Part shown: positions 48,521 through 58,923 of the stretch, piece by piece
Position numbering within the stretch: position 1 is the first letter of the stretch
Layout of the letters: every line of letters begins with the position of its first letter
Assembly (NCBI GenBank): GCA_947034885.2
Contig: OX344749.2
Location: 24,009,501 to 24,073,500 of the forward strand
Origin: Thuidium tamariscinum
Lineage: Eukaryota > Streptophyta > Bryopsida > Hypnales > Thuidiaceae
DNA length: 64,000 nucleotides
Reading direction: 5' to 3'
Notes under the pieces: generated by a model
What the model was told of the DNA's origin: nothing
What the model saw: only the letters and a program-made list of their open reading frames with translations
Database searches by the model: none
Translations under genes and position numbers: made by a program

Positions 48521-48614
48521 CACTAGAAGAAAGTTTGAGGCTTTTAACATGACTTCAAAACATCATGTAGATTGTGTTGAATTCATGTTAAAGGCTTCAA
48601 ACTTTCTTCTAGTG
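48521..48614. mobile_element. Short CACTA-type MITE, 94 bp
   Basis: CACTAGAAGAAAGTTTGA at the left is matched by its inverted copy TCAAACTTTCTTCTAGTG at the right, continuing through GCCTTTAACATGA with one indel or mismatch. An exact 3-bp duplication ACT flanks it (48518-48520 and 48615-48617). Confidence 0.85.
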
Positions 48615-48679
48615 ACTGTACGCTCCAAGAATCCAAATGGAATGATTCAAAACTTTCCATGTACATATAAATCTAGAAT

Positions 48680-48944
48680 ACCAATTTCAAATTTTATTAG
48701 TCTTTAATAAAGAAGTTCTTTGAGTTGCCCAAGCTACTTATAAAGCAATAAAAATCATAAATCATGCAATAACTTTTTAACCATATATAACCAATAGTTA
48801 TGAAAATTATTAGTCCTTAAAGCTACTCTTTAGGCACATATTTTGTAAGAGTTTCAAAGGAAAAAATAAAAACTCCATTCTTAGTAAGTTGTCCAAAATT
48901 GCCATGTGGCCAAAAAAAATGCAAATTTTGCATTTAGGAGTTAA
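48680..48944 (-). repeat. Repeat family K, reverse copy
   Basis: Reverse complement of family K: ATCATGCAATAACTTTTTAA, AGCTACTCTTTAGGCACATA, ending TGCATTTAGGAGTTAA. The 63-aa frame 48889-49080 overlaps its end and is unrecognised. Confidence 0.6.
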
Positions 48945-49259
48945 TGGAATGGAATGCTTTGCATCATCCATGCCCAAAGAGGGGAAACTAGTTGAGCATC
49001 ATCGAGAGGGGAAAGAACCAATAACTATAACTTTGCATTCACTAGTTTCATTGATGAATTATTGTAGCTTGAGTTTTTGAGTATGTCATGTGTATTCCAT
49101 GCAATTGCTTTGATATATTTTATGTCAACTATTGTTTCAAGGATTTGTTTCATTTTCAATCAAGCTAGATTGTTGCACAACATGTCTTTCAAGTCACAAT
49201 GGAAGTAGGATAGATTTTATGAGGGAAAAATATGACATTTCCCACTTTTTAAGTGGTAA

Positions 49260-49769
49260 CACTATAAGAAACTTATGTTTTAGGTGATAGATTTTAGGTG
49301 ACACGTAATAAAATAACTTGTGTTTTTATGTCAACAATAATGTCCATCCAAGCATCAAGATGTTAAGGTGGACGTTTAGATATGGTGGTGGGCATTATCA
49401 TTGACATAAAACCATTAGATGAGATTTTTGTGAAAAGAAGATTGCGAGTTCCCACACAATGTAGAACTGTGGAACTACAAATCAACAAAAAGATGATGCG
49501 GTCGAGCGATGACTACTTCAGATTTTTTTTTCAAAAGAAGAAATTGTTTTTCGACTTTTTTTTTTGCAATTTCAGTGGCCCCCCAATTTTTTAATTTTTT
49601 TAATTTTTAATTTTTGTATTTATATTGGTTGACTATTGTTAGCCATTCCTTCACTATTGTGAGAACAGTAGGGGGAACTAGCCAAAAACGGCCCTTTAAA
49701 GAGCCAAATTTCATCTAATGCATGTTTTTTCACATTAGGTGTCACCTAAAACATAGGTTTCTTGCTTTG
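49260..49769. mobile_element. CACTA-type non-autonomous element, 510 bp
   Basis: The left end is CACTATAAGAAACTTATG and the right end, inverted, CAAAGCAAGAAACCTATG; both continue TTTTAGGTGA. An exact 3-bp duplication TAA flanks it (49257-49259 and 49770-49772). The left part repeats TTTTAGGTGA in tandem, as CACTA subterminal motifs do. A short 70-aa frame has no recognised domain. A relative without clear ends is at 45630-45870. Confidence 0.78.
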
Positions 49770-50772
49770 TAAATTAATATTAATTTACTACTTACAAGGT
49801 GCAAATGGGCCTTTTTTTCCTTCATAGAATCTCTTCTACTTTACTACTAATTAATTACAATAAATCACATCTTTCAAATAGTTATGATTAGTTATGATAT
49901 AAAATCTTATACTAAAAACATGTGGAAAGATCATTTTTCATTTGGTTTTTTAAAATTAGTAAATTGATGATATGCTATTAGGATTTTATATAATGATCTT
50001 GTAATTAGTACATAAATTGATGCTACAAGTGAGTATCAACCTACCTCTTGAATTATTTATAGATGTTTTTGGATTTCAAATTCAAAATAAATTAAATAAA
50101 TATGAAGATGTCATTTAGTAATGTGCAAACATTGTAATCCTGTGCCTCAGATTACACAAGATTTTTTCCAAATTACATTGTTGGAAGTGTGCCAAATTTA
50201 ATCTCATGTAACTATATATATATATATGTATATATGTATATGCTTCTTAAATTTCATTATTGAAAAATGTTTTTAAAATAGATACCATAAACTTCATCTT
50301 TTCAAAAAAAGCAATTTAGAATTTAGAATGTTAAAGTGATGCTTTATGAATAATCCACTCTAAATTAGTGACACCTTTAACTTCTAATTATCTAAAATGA
50401 ATTTTTTTTTTATCAAATAGAAAACCAAGTCTTTATATTAAACTATCGGGCTTTAATGCAAGCCTTGAGAACAGATTATCAAAGTGGCTATTTCAAATGC
50501 TACTATTGATGCATAACTCTTGTTTTTTTTATATACTTTCAAATATATTATTTTCTATTGAGTCTATGATTTATTGAAGTAGTCAAATTGCCTAAGTATT
50601 GCTTTTCAAAATTTATAACATATTTTCAAAGTAACAAATTTTAAGCTCTATTACTTTCAACATTTTTCACTTCAATTTGATAGTTTAGATGAACAAAATT
50701 TTCATGACCTAGCCACTTGAAAGATGTTGAAATGTGGAACGCTTATACTAATGGTTCAAAGTGCCACTTACC
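49770..50772. other. AT-rich intergenic DNA
   Basis: No gene is seen. A TATATATATATGTATATATG tract lies at about 50213-50241. Confidence 0.55.
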
Positions 50773-51003
50773 TTAACCCTTGAAAGGCATAAAAGCCCAA
50801 TGTGGCCATATAATATATTATGAACATGGTGATACTTGATCAGAAAATCATTGACCAAATACTTTTGAATACAAAATAAATGTATGATCATGATAATATG
50901 TATATAACAATGTATCACAATTCACATATTGCACCATAAATGAAATGTTACAAGGCAAAATAAGAGTCATATAGAGGGACCCCATGGACCTTTCGAGGGT
51001 TAA
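50773..51003. mobile_element. TTAA-flanked MITE, 231 bp
   Basis: The left end is TTAACCCTTGAAAGG and the right end, inverted, TTAACCCTCGAAAGG: 15 bp with one difference, and TTAA at both outer edges. It has no coding frame. It is the shortest complete member of the TTAACCC-type group in this window. Confidence 0.7.
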
Positions 51004-51025
51004 CTTAAATCTATTTTCAAAGACA

Positions 51026-51250
51026 CTAGGGTGGCCCGTGCCGTTGCCACGGTCTGGGAAAACAACAGAATAAATAATTTTCTAATTTTTTTAATGTATA
51101 GAAACTTCAAAATTCAATAACTTTCATGCCGTAGGTTGGAACACCATGAATCAAAGCCCGTGCACCCCTCTTCGCCGAGGGCTTTCTGACGGTACCAAAC
51201 ATGCACCCGGGGGACTCACGGTCCGGGAGATCTCAACGTAACAAACAAAC
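51026..51250 (-). mobile_element. Helitron-like element, CpG-rich copy
   Basis: Read on the minus strand it ends with the hairpin CCGTGGCAACGGCACGG, then GCCACC, then CTAG followed by T, which is the Helitron 3' signature (hairpin about 10 nt before CTRR, insertion before T). The body includes GTGCACGGGCTTTGATTC and GCATGAAAGTTATTGAATT, shared with decayed copies at 25960-26611 and 30692-30935. The 5' end is uncertain, somewhere near a TTTG-repeat at 51240-51275. No helicase gene is present, so it is non-autonomous. Confidence 0.6.
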
Positions 51251-51290
51251 ATCCAAACAAACAAACAAACAGCGTATCTTCATAGGGGGA

Positions 51291-52771
51291 TGGTGAGAGA
51301 ACAGAGGATGTGACATTAAAGAAAGTGGCAAGGGGAGGGAGATATTAAAGAGGTTTGGGAGAATCCCTGCAGATGCTCCGACGCACCATCCTAATGCGAC
51401 GGACGGAAGTCTCTCAGACGTCCATCCCGAACGAATGACGACGGACGGACTCACCGCCGAAACTACATTCATCACCGTTCATCCCAGTGACGACACATTC
51501 ATCGCTTCAGTCGCCTTTTTCCTGTTCTTCGCTGTCGCGGGAGTCTCTTCCCTTCTTCACACAGTCCGCGCCTTCTCGTCTCGCCCATCCGCGACCCCGT
51601 CGCCGTTGCATCCATTTCTCGCGACTATCCGATCTCTGCCCCCAAATCCGACCTCGTGACACTACTCGTTACGTCGCCAGGATTCCACCGATAGTCCATT
51701 TGGCCTTTTTGGTGCCTTGCCGTCTCTGTTAGCCGGGAAACCACGGGACGCACAAGTGTGGTGTTCTGTACGAGGACCGAGTGCGTGTTGCAACTGCTGC
51801 TGCTTCTTCAACTGTGCTTTTGGAAGCTTTTAGCGTGTTGGAGGTTTCAGACTTTTGGAACTTCAGTCCTAATGAGCGGGACTACGGAGCTCGAGGTGGA
51901 GGGCTTTCACATGGGATAGTCTTGCTTGAAACCCTAACTTGGAGGAGGGGGAAGATTCTTTCACGGGCGGTATACGGACTTGTGGCTCTTTTGGAGCATC
52001 TCAGGGCTGGTTTTGATTGCTTTGGAGCATCGAGGAAGTGGAAGAGGGAGGGGTCGTCCCTGGAGTTCTTACTCACTTGTGATATGGGACAAGAAATTTG
52101 GCTGTTAGAGTCGGAAGACTCGGAAAAGACTCCAACCAGGTCGTTCGAAGGATGTTGATCGCGGCTCTCGTTACTGAAGCATGCAGGTGAATATATGTCT
52201 TTGGCATTGTGTGTCCAAATTTTGATGCGTGATAGGTTCAGGGTTTTGAAGCTTATGTGACAGCGTGTTTGGAGTGGTTGCTATATCCTAGTCTATGCTG
52301 GTTTAGGATGAGGAGATTCTTCACGGAGTCGTTGATTGTAGCTGCAGTGTGTTGAAAGCAAGGTTACTTTTTAATGTCAGGTTTCAGAGTCCTAAGCTCT
52401 TCTGTTTGTAGCTGAATTGTTCTTTCATTTCGTAAACCTCGAACGAGGTCCTCGAGCATGGACTCTCATGTGTGCTTCAGTCCTGTTAACTGTCTTAATT
52501 TTTCCCAGTCTAGCTTATCAAGCAACATCCGAGCGATTTTGTGCCTGAAGTTGGCATTGAAGTCTAGGGTTTGGTTTGAGAATCGAATGCCAACTAGTGT
52601 CTGTTGGGTGAACAGAGGGTGATGCTTGAAGCTCCGTGCTGTGGGGCTCTGTGCTTGCAGCTGTATCCGCTGGGTATTTGTAGAGTCCGTTTCTGGTTCG
52701 AGTTTTGAGCTTCTGGAAGGACAAGAGGTGGTGGTGTAGCAGGACGGGAAGGGTGCAATCCGCTCCTGAGA
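51291..52771 (+). promoter_or_regulatory. Promoter and 5' leader region of the LAMMER kinase gene
   Basis: G+C-richer sequence directly upstream of the kinase start codon. A likely 5'UTR intron runs from 52187 (ATGCAG|GTGAAT) to 52660 (TGTGCTTGCAG|CTG). Several short upstream frames exist; the largest, about 51781-52158, opens with GTG and has no recognised domain. No clear TATA box was seen. Confidence 0.5.
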
Positions 52772-55700
52772 ATGGACCGTACAGTGTATGAGAGGCCTGA
52801 GAAGCGCGCTCGTTTAACGATTTTTGATGACAACGGTCCGCGGGTTGACGTCTATGATGGGGTGAATCTCATCCCTTCTCCTCGTTGTACATATTTCAGA
52901 TTACCCTTGGAAATATATTTAGCAATGAGGCTGAAGGACAATGTAGCATCCTTTTGCCATTGTGATGCTGGTGTAACAAAAGCATACAGTGGAAACGGAA
53001 TTAGGACACTTCGTTTCGGATGGTGTCTGAAGTGGAGTACTGAGTCTGACTTTCCAAGTGTCATTATTGCTGAGAATCGTTTGGATTGTGTGCAGGGGCA
53101 CCAGGTAGCGGTTAATAGTGGGCAGTACGAGCAGCTGGGACTAGGAAGGGGAGTGCCACCGGTCGCCATAGGGAACAGTCCAGAATTCTACAATGGATAT
53201 GCCAGGGTAGCTTCCCCAGCGTGGCGGGACGATGATAAAGATGGGCACTACATGTTTGAGCTGGGGGAGAATATAACGCCACGCTGTAATCACACCTTTA
53301 ACCCTGGTCGTAGTGTCCGTTCGCACGGTTTAGCCTTCGTATCTCTCTGCTTGCTCCTGCCTTATGTTGCTATTGGAGGCGCAGATTCTTGAGAGACGTT
53401 TGCCAGGAAGGCTGGCTTCAGAGGTTTTAATACCTGATCACGTGGTGTCGTGGTGCCTGTTTTGGTTGGGTTTGTGATACCGCAGACAAAATCATCAGCA
53501 AGATGGGTGAAGGTTTGTGCCTTACATACCCATGTTTCATTTGATAGCGTTTCATTTTTAGTGGATACTTAATGAGTACTCATATCCATGTAATTACTGT
53601 GGACCTCGATAACTCTAAAGATCATGGTTTACGTGAGTTCATGATCTTCATAATGAGAAGATATCTTCAGTCTTTGAAGATATTTCAACCCACAGTATAA
53701 TTTGGACACCACTGGACACAGTATATTATCCCCCACAGTAATTGCAAGGAAAAGTGTGGATGATGACGTGGGCTTTTTTGGTTTGATATCAAGGACTGGC
53801 TTTTCATTGATCTTGAATTAATAACAACTCAAATATGTCGAAGCACAACTGAGCTTACAGATGTATTTTGAGGGCTGTGGAGGTTGGTCTGTAACGGTGT
53901 TAGCGGGGTTGTGCAGGAACCTTTGGAAGGGTTTTGGAGTGCTGGGATAGGGAGAATCAGGAGTATGTGGCTATCAAAGTCATTCGCAATGTTCAGAAGT
54001 ATCGGGATGCGGCGATGATTGAAATCGATGTGCTGCGCACACTTGCCAAGAATGACAAGATGGGCTTACGGTCTGCTTTCTCGGAACCTCTTACTTGCTC
54101 TATATAGAGTAAAATCTGAGAAGTCTTCAGTCGTGTGATCTTAAATTTTGTTGCTCTCGGTTATCATGATTTCTACTTTTATTGAGGCCATTCTGTCTGG
54201 TTGTCTATACTAAGGGTACAAGTTATGTTTCTTGAGATGGTAATAGTTCTAACAAAGCGTTGTTTGTGAACAGGCGATGTGTGCAGCTCAAGACTTGGTT
54301 TGATTATCGAAATCATGTCTGCATTGTAAGAGACACTTCTTTGTTTCGAACACGTTGGAGATGATCCCTTGGCAGAGGATTATGTAGTGGGTTTTAGTTA
54401 CTGAGGATTTTGGGGGGCAGTTCGAGTTACTTCCTCTGACTGATGTATATCGTGTGAATTCAGTTGTGCTCTTATTCTACCTTGAACTTAACCAGGCATT
54501 AAGTGCAGGTGTCACCATGAGGCTCATGTAGGATCGTATTTGCTTCAAAGGCCATGTAACTTTTTTGAGGGAATATGTTTTGTTAATTCTAAGGGCGGAT
54601 GTGATATGACCATTTCTTTCTTGTTTATACTGTACATTATATTGTAATCGCCTTAGTGTAATCGTCAGTGTTCAATGTTATCGTAAGTTTTGACGGCTTT
54701 AATGCCTGATTTTCTTGTTAAGTATCTGAAATAATCCTTTTACCCTTGTCGATACTGGGTAATTATGCAGGTATGCGAAAGGTTGGGGCCAAGTTTGTAC
54801 GATTTTCTACGAAAGAACAATTATAGACCATTTGCTGCTGATCTTGTCCGTGACTTTGGGCGCCAACTTCTGGAGTCTGTAGCCTGTGAGTCATGTTTTC
54901 TGTTTTGCTGATGGCATAAAATTTCCGAGTTCAAGACATCTTCCTCTTTCAGATAACTTCCCCCCCGCGTCAATGTGTTTCTTTTACTAGATGATTGGCG
55001 AGAGATCGTCTTTGTTTGTAAAGGATCAAGACTGATCCACAATATCGTTGTTGCTGCATTATCACATGAATCCGCTCGTGGATGAATTCATATGGGGTCA
55101 AAACAATAAGTAAACCTAGATTTGTGTGTCCACTCATTTTATGAATTGGTTGTTAGTGTTTGAATAGGATTTTACAATGTAATAGTCGTGCATGGTTACC
55201 AAAGCTTCCTAGAGTTTTGAACCTCCTAGAATGTCTTCTGAGGTGAGATTATTAGCTCGTGAATTATACTTGTCTCTCATCAGTGAGTTGTGTTATTGGT
55301 TGCAGATATGCATGAGCTGACCCTCATTCACACCGATCTTAAGCCTGAAAATATCCTATTAGTCTCTTCTGAGTACGTGAAAGTGCCAGATTACAAGGTT
55401 TGTGAATCTACTGAGAGCACGGGAAACTGTCAATCATTGGTTTTAATATCTGTCTTCTTGATGTAACAATTTAGCAATTTCGTGCAGATGATGGGTGCAT
55501 TGTTTTGTTGGATTGCGTATTCTTGTTGTCAACTGCAATGTCTGACTGTAGTTAGACTCTGAAGCTTGTCGTTCTTTGAAAATATTTAGGACTAGAGTTA
55601 CCCTTACTTTTCATGCGAGCGCGATGTTACTCGAGTCTTTTTTATTTCCTTTCTAAAGATACATTCCCTCACGAATCAAATTTGTATTTCTGAAAGTCTA

Positions 55701-57018
55701 TGAAGTTTTGTCCGATTCTGGTTTCTGTGGTTGTTTGACGTTGCTGGATCTTGTGGTATCTTTGACCTTGACAGGCTTCTAATACTGGAAAGCATTTCAA
55801 GCGGGTGCCAAATACGAGTGAGATAAAGTTGATCGACTTTGGTAGTGCAACCTTTGACAATCACTACCACTGTTCAGTTGTTTCGACTCGCCACTATCGA
55901 GCACCAGAAGTAATTTTAGGTGAGATTCATAGCATCTTTCTTGCTTTGAAGAGCTAATTTCAGGGTCCATGAGGGTGTTTAGGTTTTGTCACCCGTTCCG
56001 GTGGATGCTCTCGGACATCTCTGGAATGAGAAGAGGAATTCAGGAAATGCAGCAAGTGAGAATTCTTATAAGAAAGTGCTCTTATCCCAGGTCTTGGTTG
56101 GACATATCCTTGCGATATATGGAGTGTGGGCTGCATACTCGTAGAACTGTGTTCGGTATGTGACGTGTGTACCACAAGTGGAGTTTTCAGCAATTTATTT
56201 CACCTGCTTTGCCTACCCTCTTTGCTTAATTATGCAGCGGTTTCTTTTTCTGTGACTTGATTTTTAGGTTTCAATATTTCCTGTTGGTTTACTTTTTGCC
56301 TAATAGATGTCCCTTGGAGTTTCTTTTGTCTTTCTGTATGTTGTCGCAGAGGGAATACTCGAGTTGAAGATCGCTTTCAGTGATATTTTTTATTTGCTGT
56401 GGCAGGGTGATGCGTTGTTTCAGACTCATGAGAACCTAGAGCATTTGGCTATGATGGAGCGCGTCCTGGGCCCCATTCCCGTGCACATGATTAAGAGGGC
56501 AGAGTGCGTACTAAGTTTAGTGTTTCTGTAGTATTGTTTTGTGAGTTGTGTTTGTTGACCTTATTCTGTGCTTATACGTTCTTGTTAACATTTTATAGAA
56601 GCTTTGCTTCTGGTAACACGGTGCTCCACTTGAATTTGCAGTCGACACCTAGAGAAGTATTTCAGACATGGAAGGGAGTTGAACTGGCCCGAAGGGGCAG
56701 TGTCAAGGGAGAGCATTCGAGCTGTGCGAAGATTACCTCGGCTACGGGTTAGTTCATTAACCCATTACCCAACTTTTTGTATTTCCTCCATTCTATCGTA
56801 TTCTCATTTTGAATACCAAGGTCATATATTGGTGTTGTGTGACGAAGTTGTGTGACTTGGTGGTGTTGCAGAATTTGATCATGCACCATGTGGACCACTC
56901 TGGGGGTCTCCTTATTGATCTGCTACAAGGCTTGCTGAAATTCGAACCATCAGAAAGGCTTACAGCAAAGGAGGCACTGAAGCACCCCTTTTTCAAAGAG
57001 TCCAACCGACGTTTGTAA
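52772..57018 (+). CDS. AFC: LAMMER (CLK-type) protein kinase, AFC family
   Basis: Coding exons: 52772-52861, 53096-53285, 53486-53512, 53917-54070, 54274-54325, 54771-54885, 55306-55397, 55775-55919, 56091-56155, 56406-56503, 56642-56747, 56872-57018; all joins are GT-AG and in frame, giving 426 aa. Seen: an N-terminal basic motif RPEKRARL (nuclear signal), the family block [13 protein letters not shown], glycine loop GEGTFGRV (101-108), catalytic lysine K123 in VAIK, αC glutamate near 138, HTDLKPEN (218-225) with D220, DFG (261-263), APE (283-285) and the signature [11 protein letters not shown] (322-332). Arabidopsis AFC1 and AFC2 have about 467 and 427 aa. These dual-specificity kinases act in the nucleus on SR splicing factors. 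If the first 234-bp intron is retained, the frame stays open and the protein has 504 aa. The third exon is only 27 nt. Every kinase motif is intact. The sequence is closer to AFC1 ([18 protein letters not shown]). Confidence 0.93.
52862..53095 (+). other. Probable exitron-like first intron of the kinase
   Basis: 234 bp, divisible by three, without an in-frame stop. The donor is GGG|GTGAAT and the acceptor GATTGTGTGCAG|GGG. Translated, it gives a Cys- and Trp-containing stretch unlike plant AFC N-termini, and removing it brings the protein to the usual family length, so splicing is favoured. It could also be retained. Confidence 0.6.
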
Positions 57019-57796
57019 TACTAGTGCTGCTTCTTGTTTCTGCAGTCCATGCGACTGTGGGAACCGATTACAATAATACACATCTGAGCAGCACTCTTCT
57101 GAAGATGGATGGTCCTACATATTGACTGGAAGGCTGCAAAGTATTTTGCTGAATAAGAAGGCGCTTCTTCTCTTCCTTGAAATGTGTAAGCGTAAACGGA
57201 AGAGGTATTTCAATCGGATCTGTCTGCTACACAAGGCTGGTCCTCCTTTGCGAGGTTCCCAACGCAGCAGGAGCTGAATTCTTTCCACTGGTTTCGCGGA
57301 CTGGGCGTGCCAGGTGTGAGTGTATTCGTGTTGTAAGACTCTTCTTTCAACAGAATGGTAGATGAGCTCATTATCAACATGCTTCCTTTTCCTTTAATGG
57401 AAAATTTGGATGTGTCTGGTGCGTAGATGCGAATTCCTTCCTTAGCTATGACACAAGGAGGCCTAAGTTAATCACCTTTTGCCTCCTAATCTGAAGAACA
57501 TTGGGGCCACTTTATAGAAAACGAGCTTGGTGTATCATGGTTAGTCACAGTATTGCATCCAAGATGCTACTCTTTCGATTCTGTATGTGGAAGAGCTACA
57601 TCATTTTAATGTATATCATTAAGTGGGAATGCAGGTACACTCAAAACTCTTTACAGTCCCTCACGCTCTGTAGTCACACTCCCTCTGTATTGTCACGTAA
57701 CTTTTAAAAACTGATGTATCAACTCAAAACTCTTTTCATTTTGTTATTATTATGGACCCTCTTGTCCAAAATTCACTCCAATTTGTCCATCTGATT
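57019..57796 (+). other. 3' untranslated region and downstream flank of the kinase
   Basis: Mixed-composition sequence after the TAA stop, probably transcribed. Short frames (62-68 aa) here are unrecognised. AT-rich repeats resume near 57720. Confidence 0.5.
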
Positions 57797-58556
57797 GTTA
57801 ACCTAGTAGTGCCGCCAGTGCCAATTTTTGGCATTTGGCTGACTTCAAAGGGTCTGAAGAAGACCTTGAGAGTAGTTTTTTCATTCACTTTTTTTTCAAT
57901 AACCTTTCATGTTGAGTTGTAAAGAGTCTCCAATTGAGTTTTTAGTCTAACTAATGTTTGTTTGCATGTGGTTGAGAAGTAAATGAAGAAAATGGATGGC
58001 AAAATTTGCCATTTTAGTGTATTTTGAGAAATTGAGTAAACCTAAAATTTCTCCAAGAAAATGATATTTTTTGAATTTGAGCCCAACTAATAAAATGAAG
58101 GTCCCCTATTCTTAGTTTCTCTTCCAATTAGAGTTTTGTAAAAATTTGTAAAATTAAATATTTTATTGCAATTTGAGCTTTGGCTACATTTTCAATGTCT
58201 ATTGCATTCTATTTATAGAAGTACATAGAAGTTGAGTTTACACCATGATGTTTGTCACTATAATGTATACATATGGTGAAATTTTCAGATTTTTTGAGAT
58301 AAATTTGTATTTGATATGATTTTTTCTTCACTTTTTCTTCAAAAAATTTCAGAAAAATCAATTTTCTTCAAAAAAATCTAAATTTTTTTGTGAATTGTAG
58401 AAGATGTACTTTCATCTTTTAAAAATAAAAATAAAAATTTTCATACATATCTACTATTAAAATAGTAACAAATTGAGTGCCGGGCAAGGAGGCTTTAAAC
58501 CAATGGTTCTAGGTCCATCCTTTAAGGGTTAACTTTGGAAGGATGAAATGTACTAC
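57797..58556. other. AT-rich repeat-like segment between TTAACC ends
   Basis: A TTAACCTAGTAGTGCC start near 57798 and a CCTTTAAGGGTTAA end near 58531 resemble the outer ends of the TTAA group, but the two ends do not match beyond TTAACC, so an element is not claimed. Confidence 0.35.
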
Positions 58557-58610
58557 TAACCTCTAAATACCCTAGGCCTTTTTTGAGCTTCTTGGAATTT
58601 GCACTAAAAT

Positions 58611-58865
58611 GGGTACACCCAAAAGTACCCAAAATTGGTACTGTACCAAGTTACTACTATTACACTATTCAAATTTTCATATAGTCTTATTAGGAAGTGA
58701 AAGTATAGTCCAATGCACCAAAAAAATGAAACATTTGGATATAGTATACAAAAGTTATTAAAGGTCAAAGTTTGCTTGTGAAGCGCTCCATCCAAATAGG
58801 TACATAACTGATTTTTGAAGACTATAGATGGTGCTTTAAAGTTAGTTGTGCTTTGGGGTGTACCC
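58611..58865. mobile_element. TIR element (255 bp) between two 54-bp direct repeats
   Basis: The inverted ends are GGGTACACCCAAAAG and GGGTACACCCCAAAG. Outside lie near-identical 54-bp direct repeats (58557-58610 and 58870-58923) that begin TAACCYCTAAATRCCCTAGG and continue CCTTTTTTGAGCTTCTTGG. An 87-aa minus frame spans it and is not recognised. Confidence 0.6.
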
Positions 58866-58923
58866 ATTATAACCCCTAAATGCCCTAGGCCTTTTTTGAG
58901 CTTCTTGGAATTTGCTCTAAATT

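Noticed and set aside
51781-52158. 125-aa plus-strand frame upstream of the kinase
   Set aside because: It opens with GTG rather than ATG, resembles no known protein, and lies in the probable 5' leader. At most it would be an upstream frame.
53570-53750. Inverted repeats in kinase intron 2 (AATTACTGTGG and its inverse)
   Set aside because: Arms are short and interrupted; no target duplication, so a MITE could not be supported.
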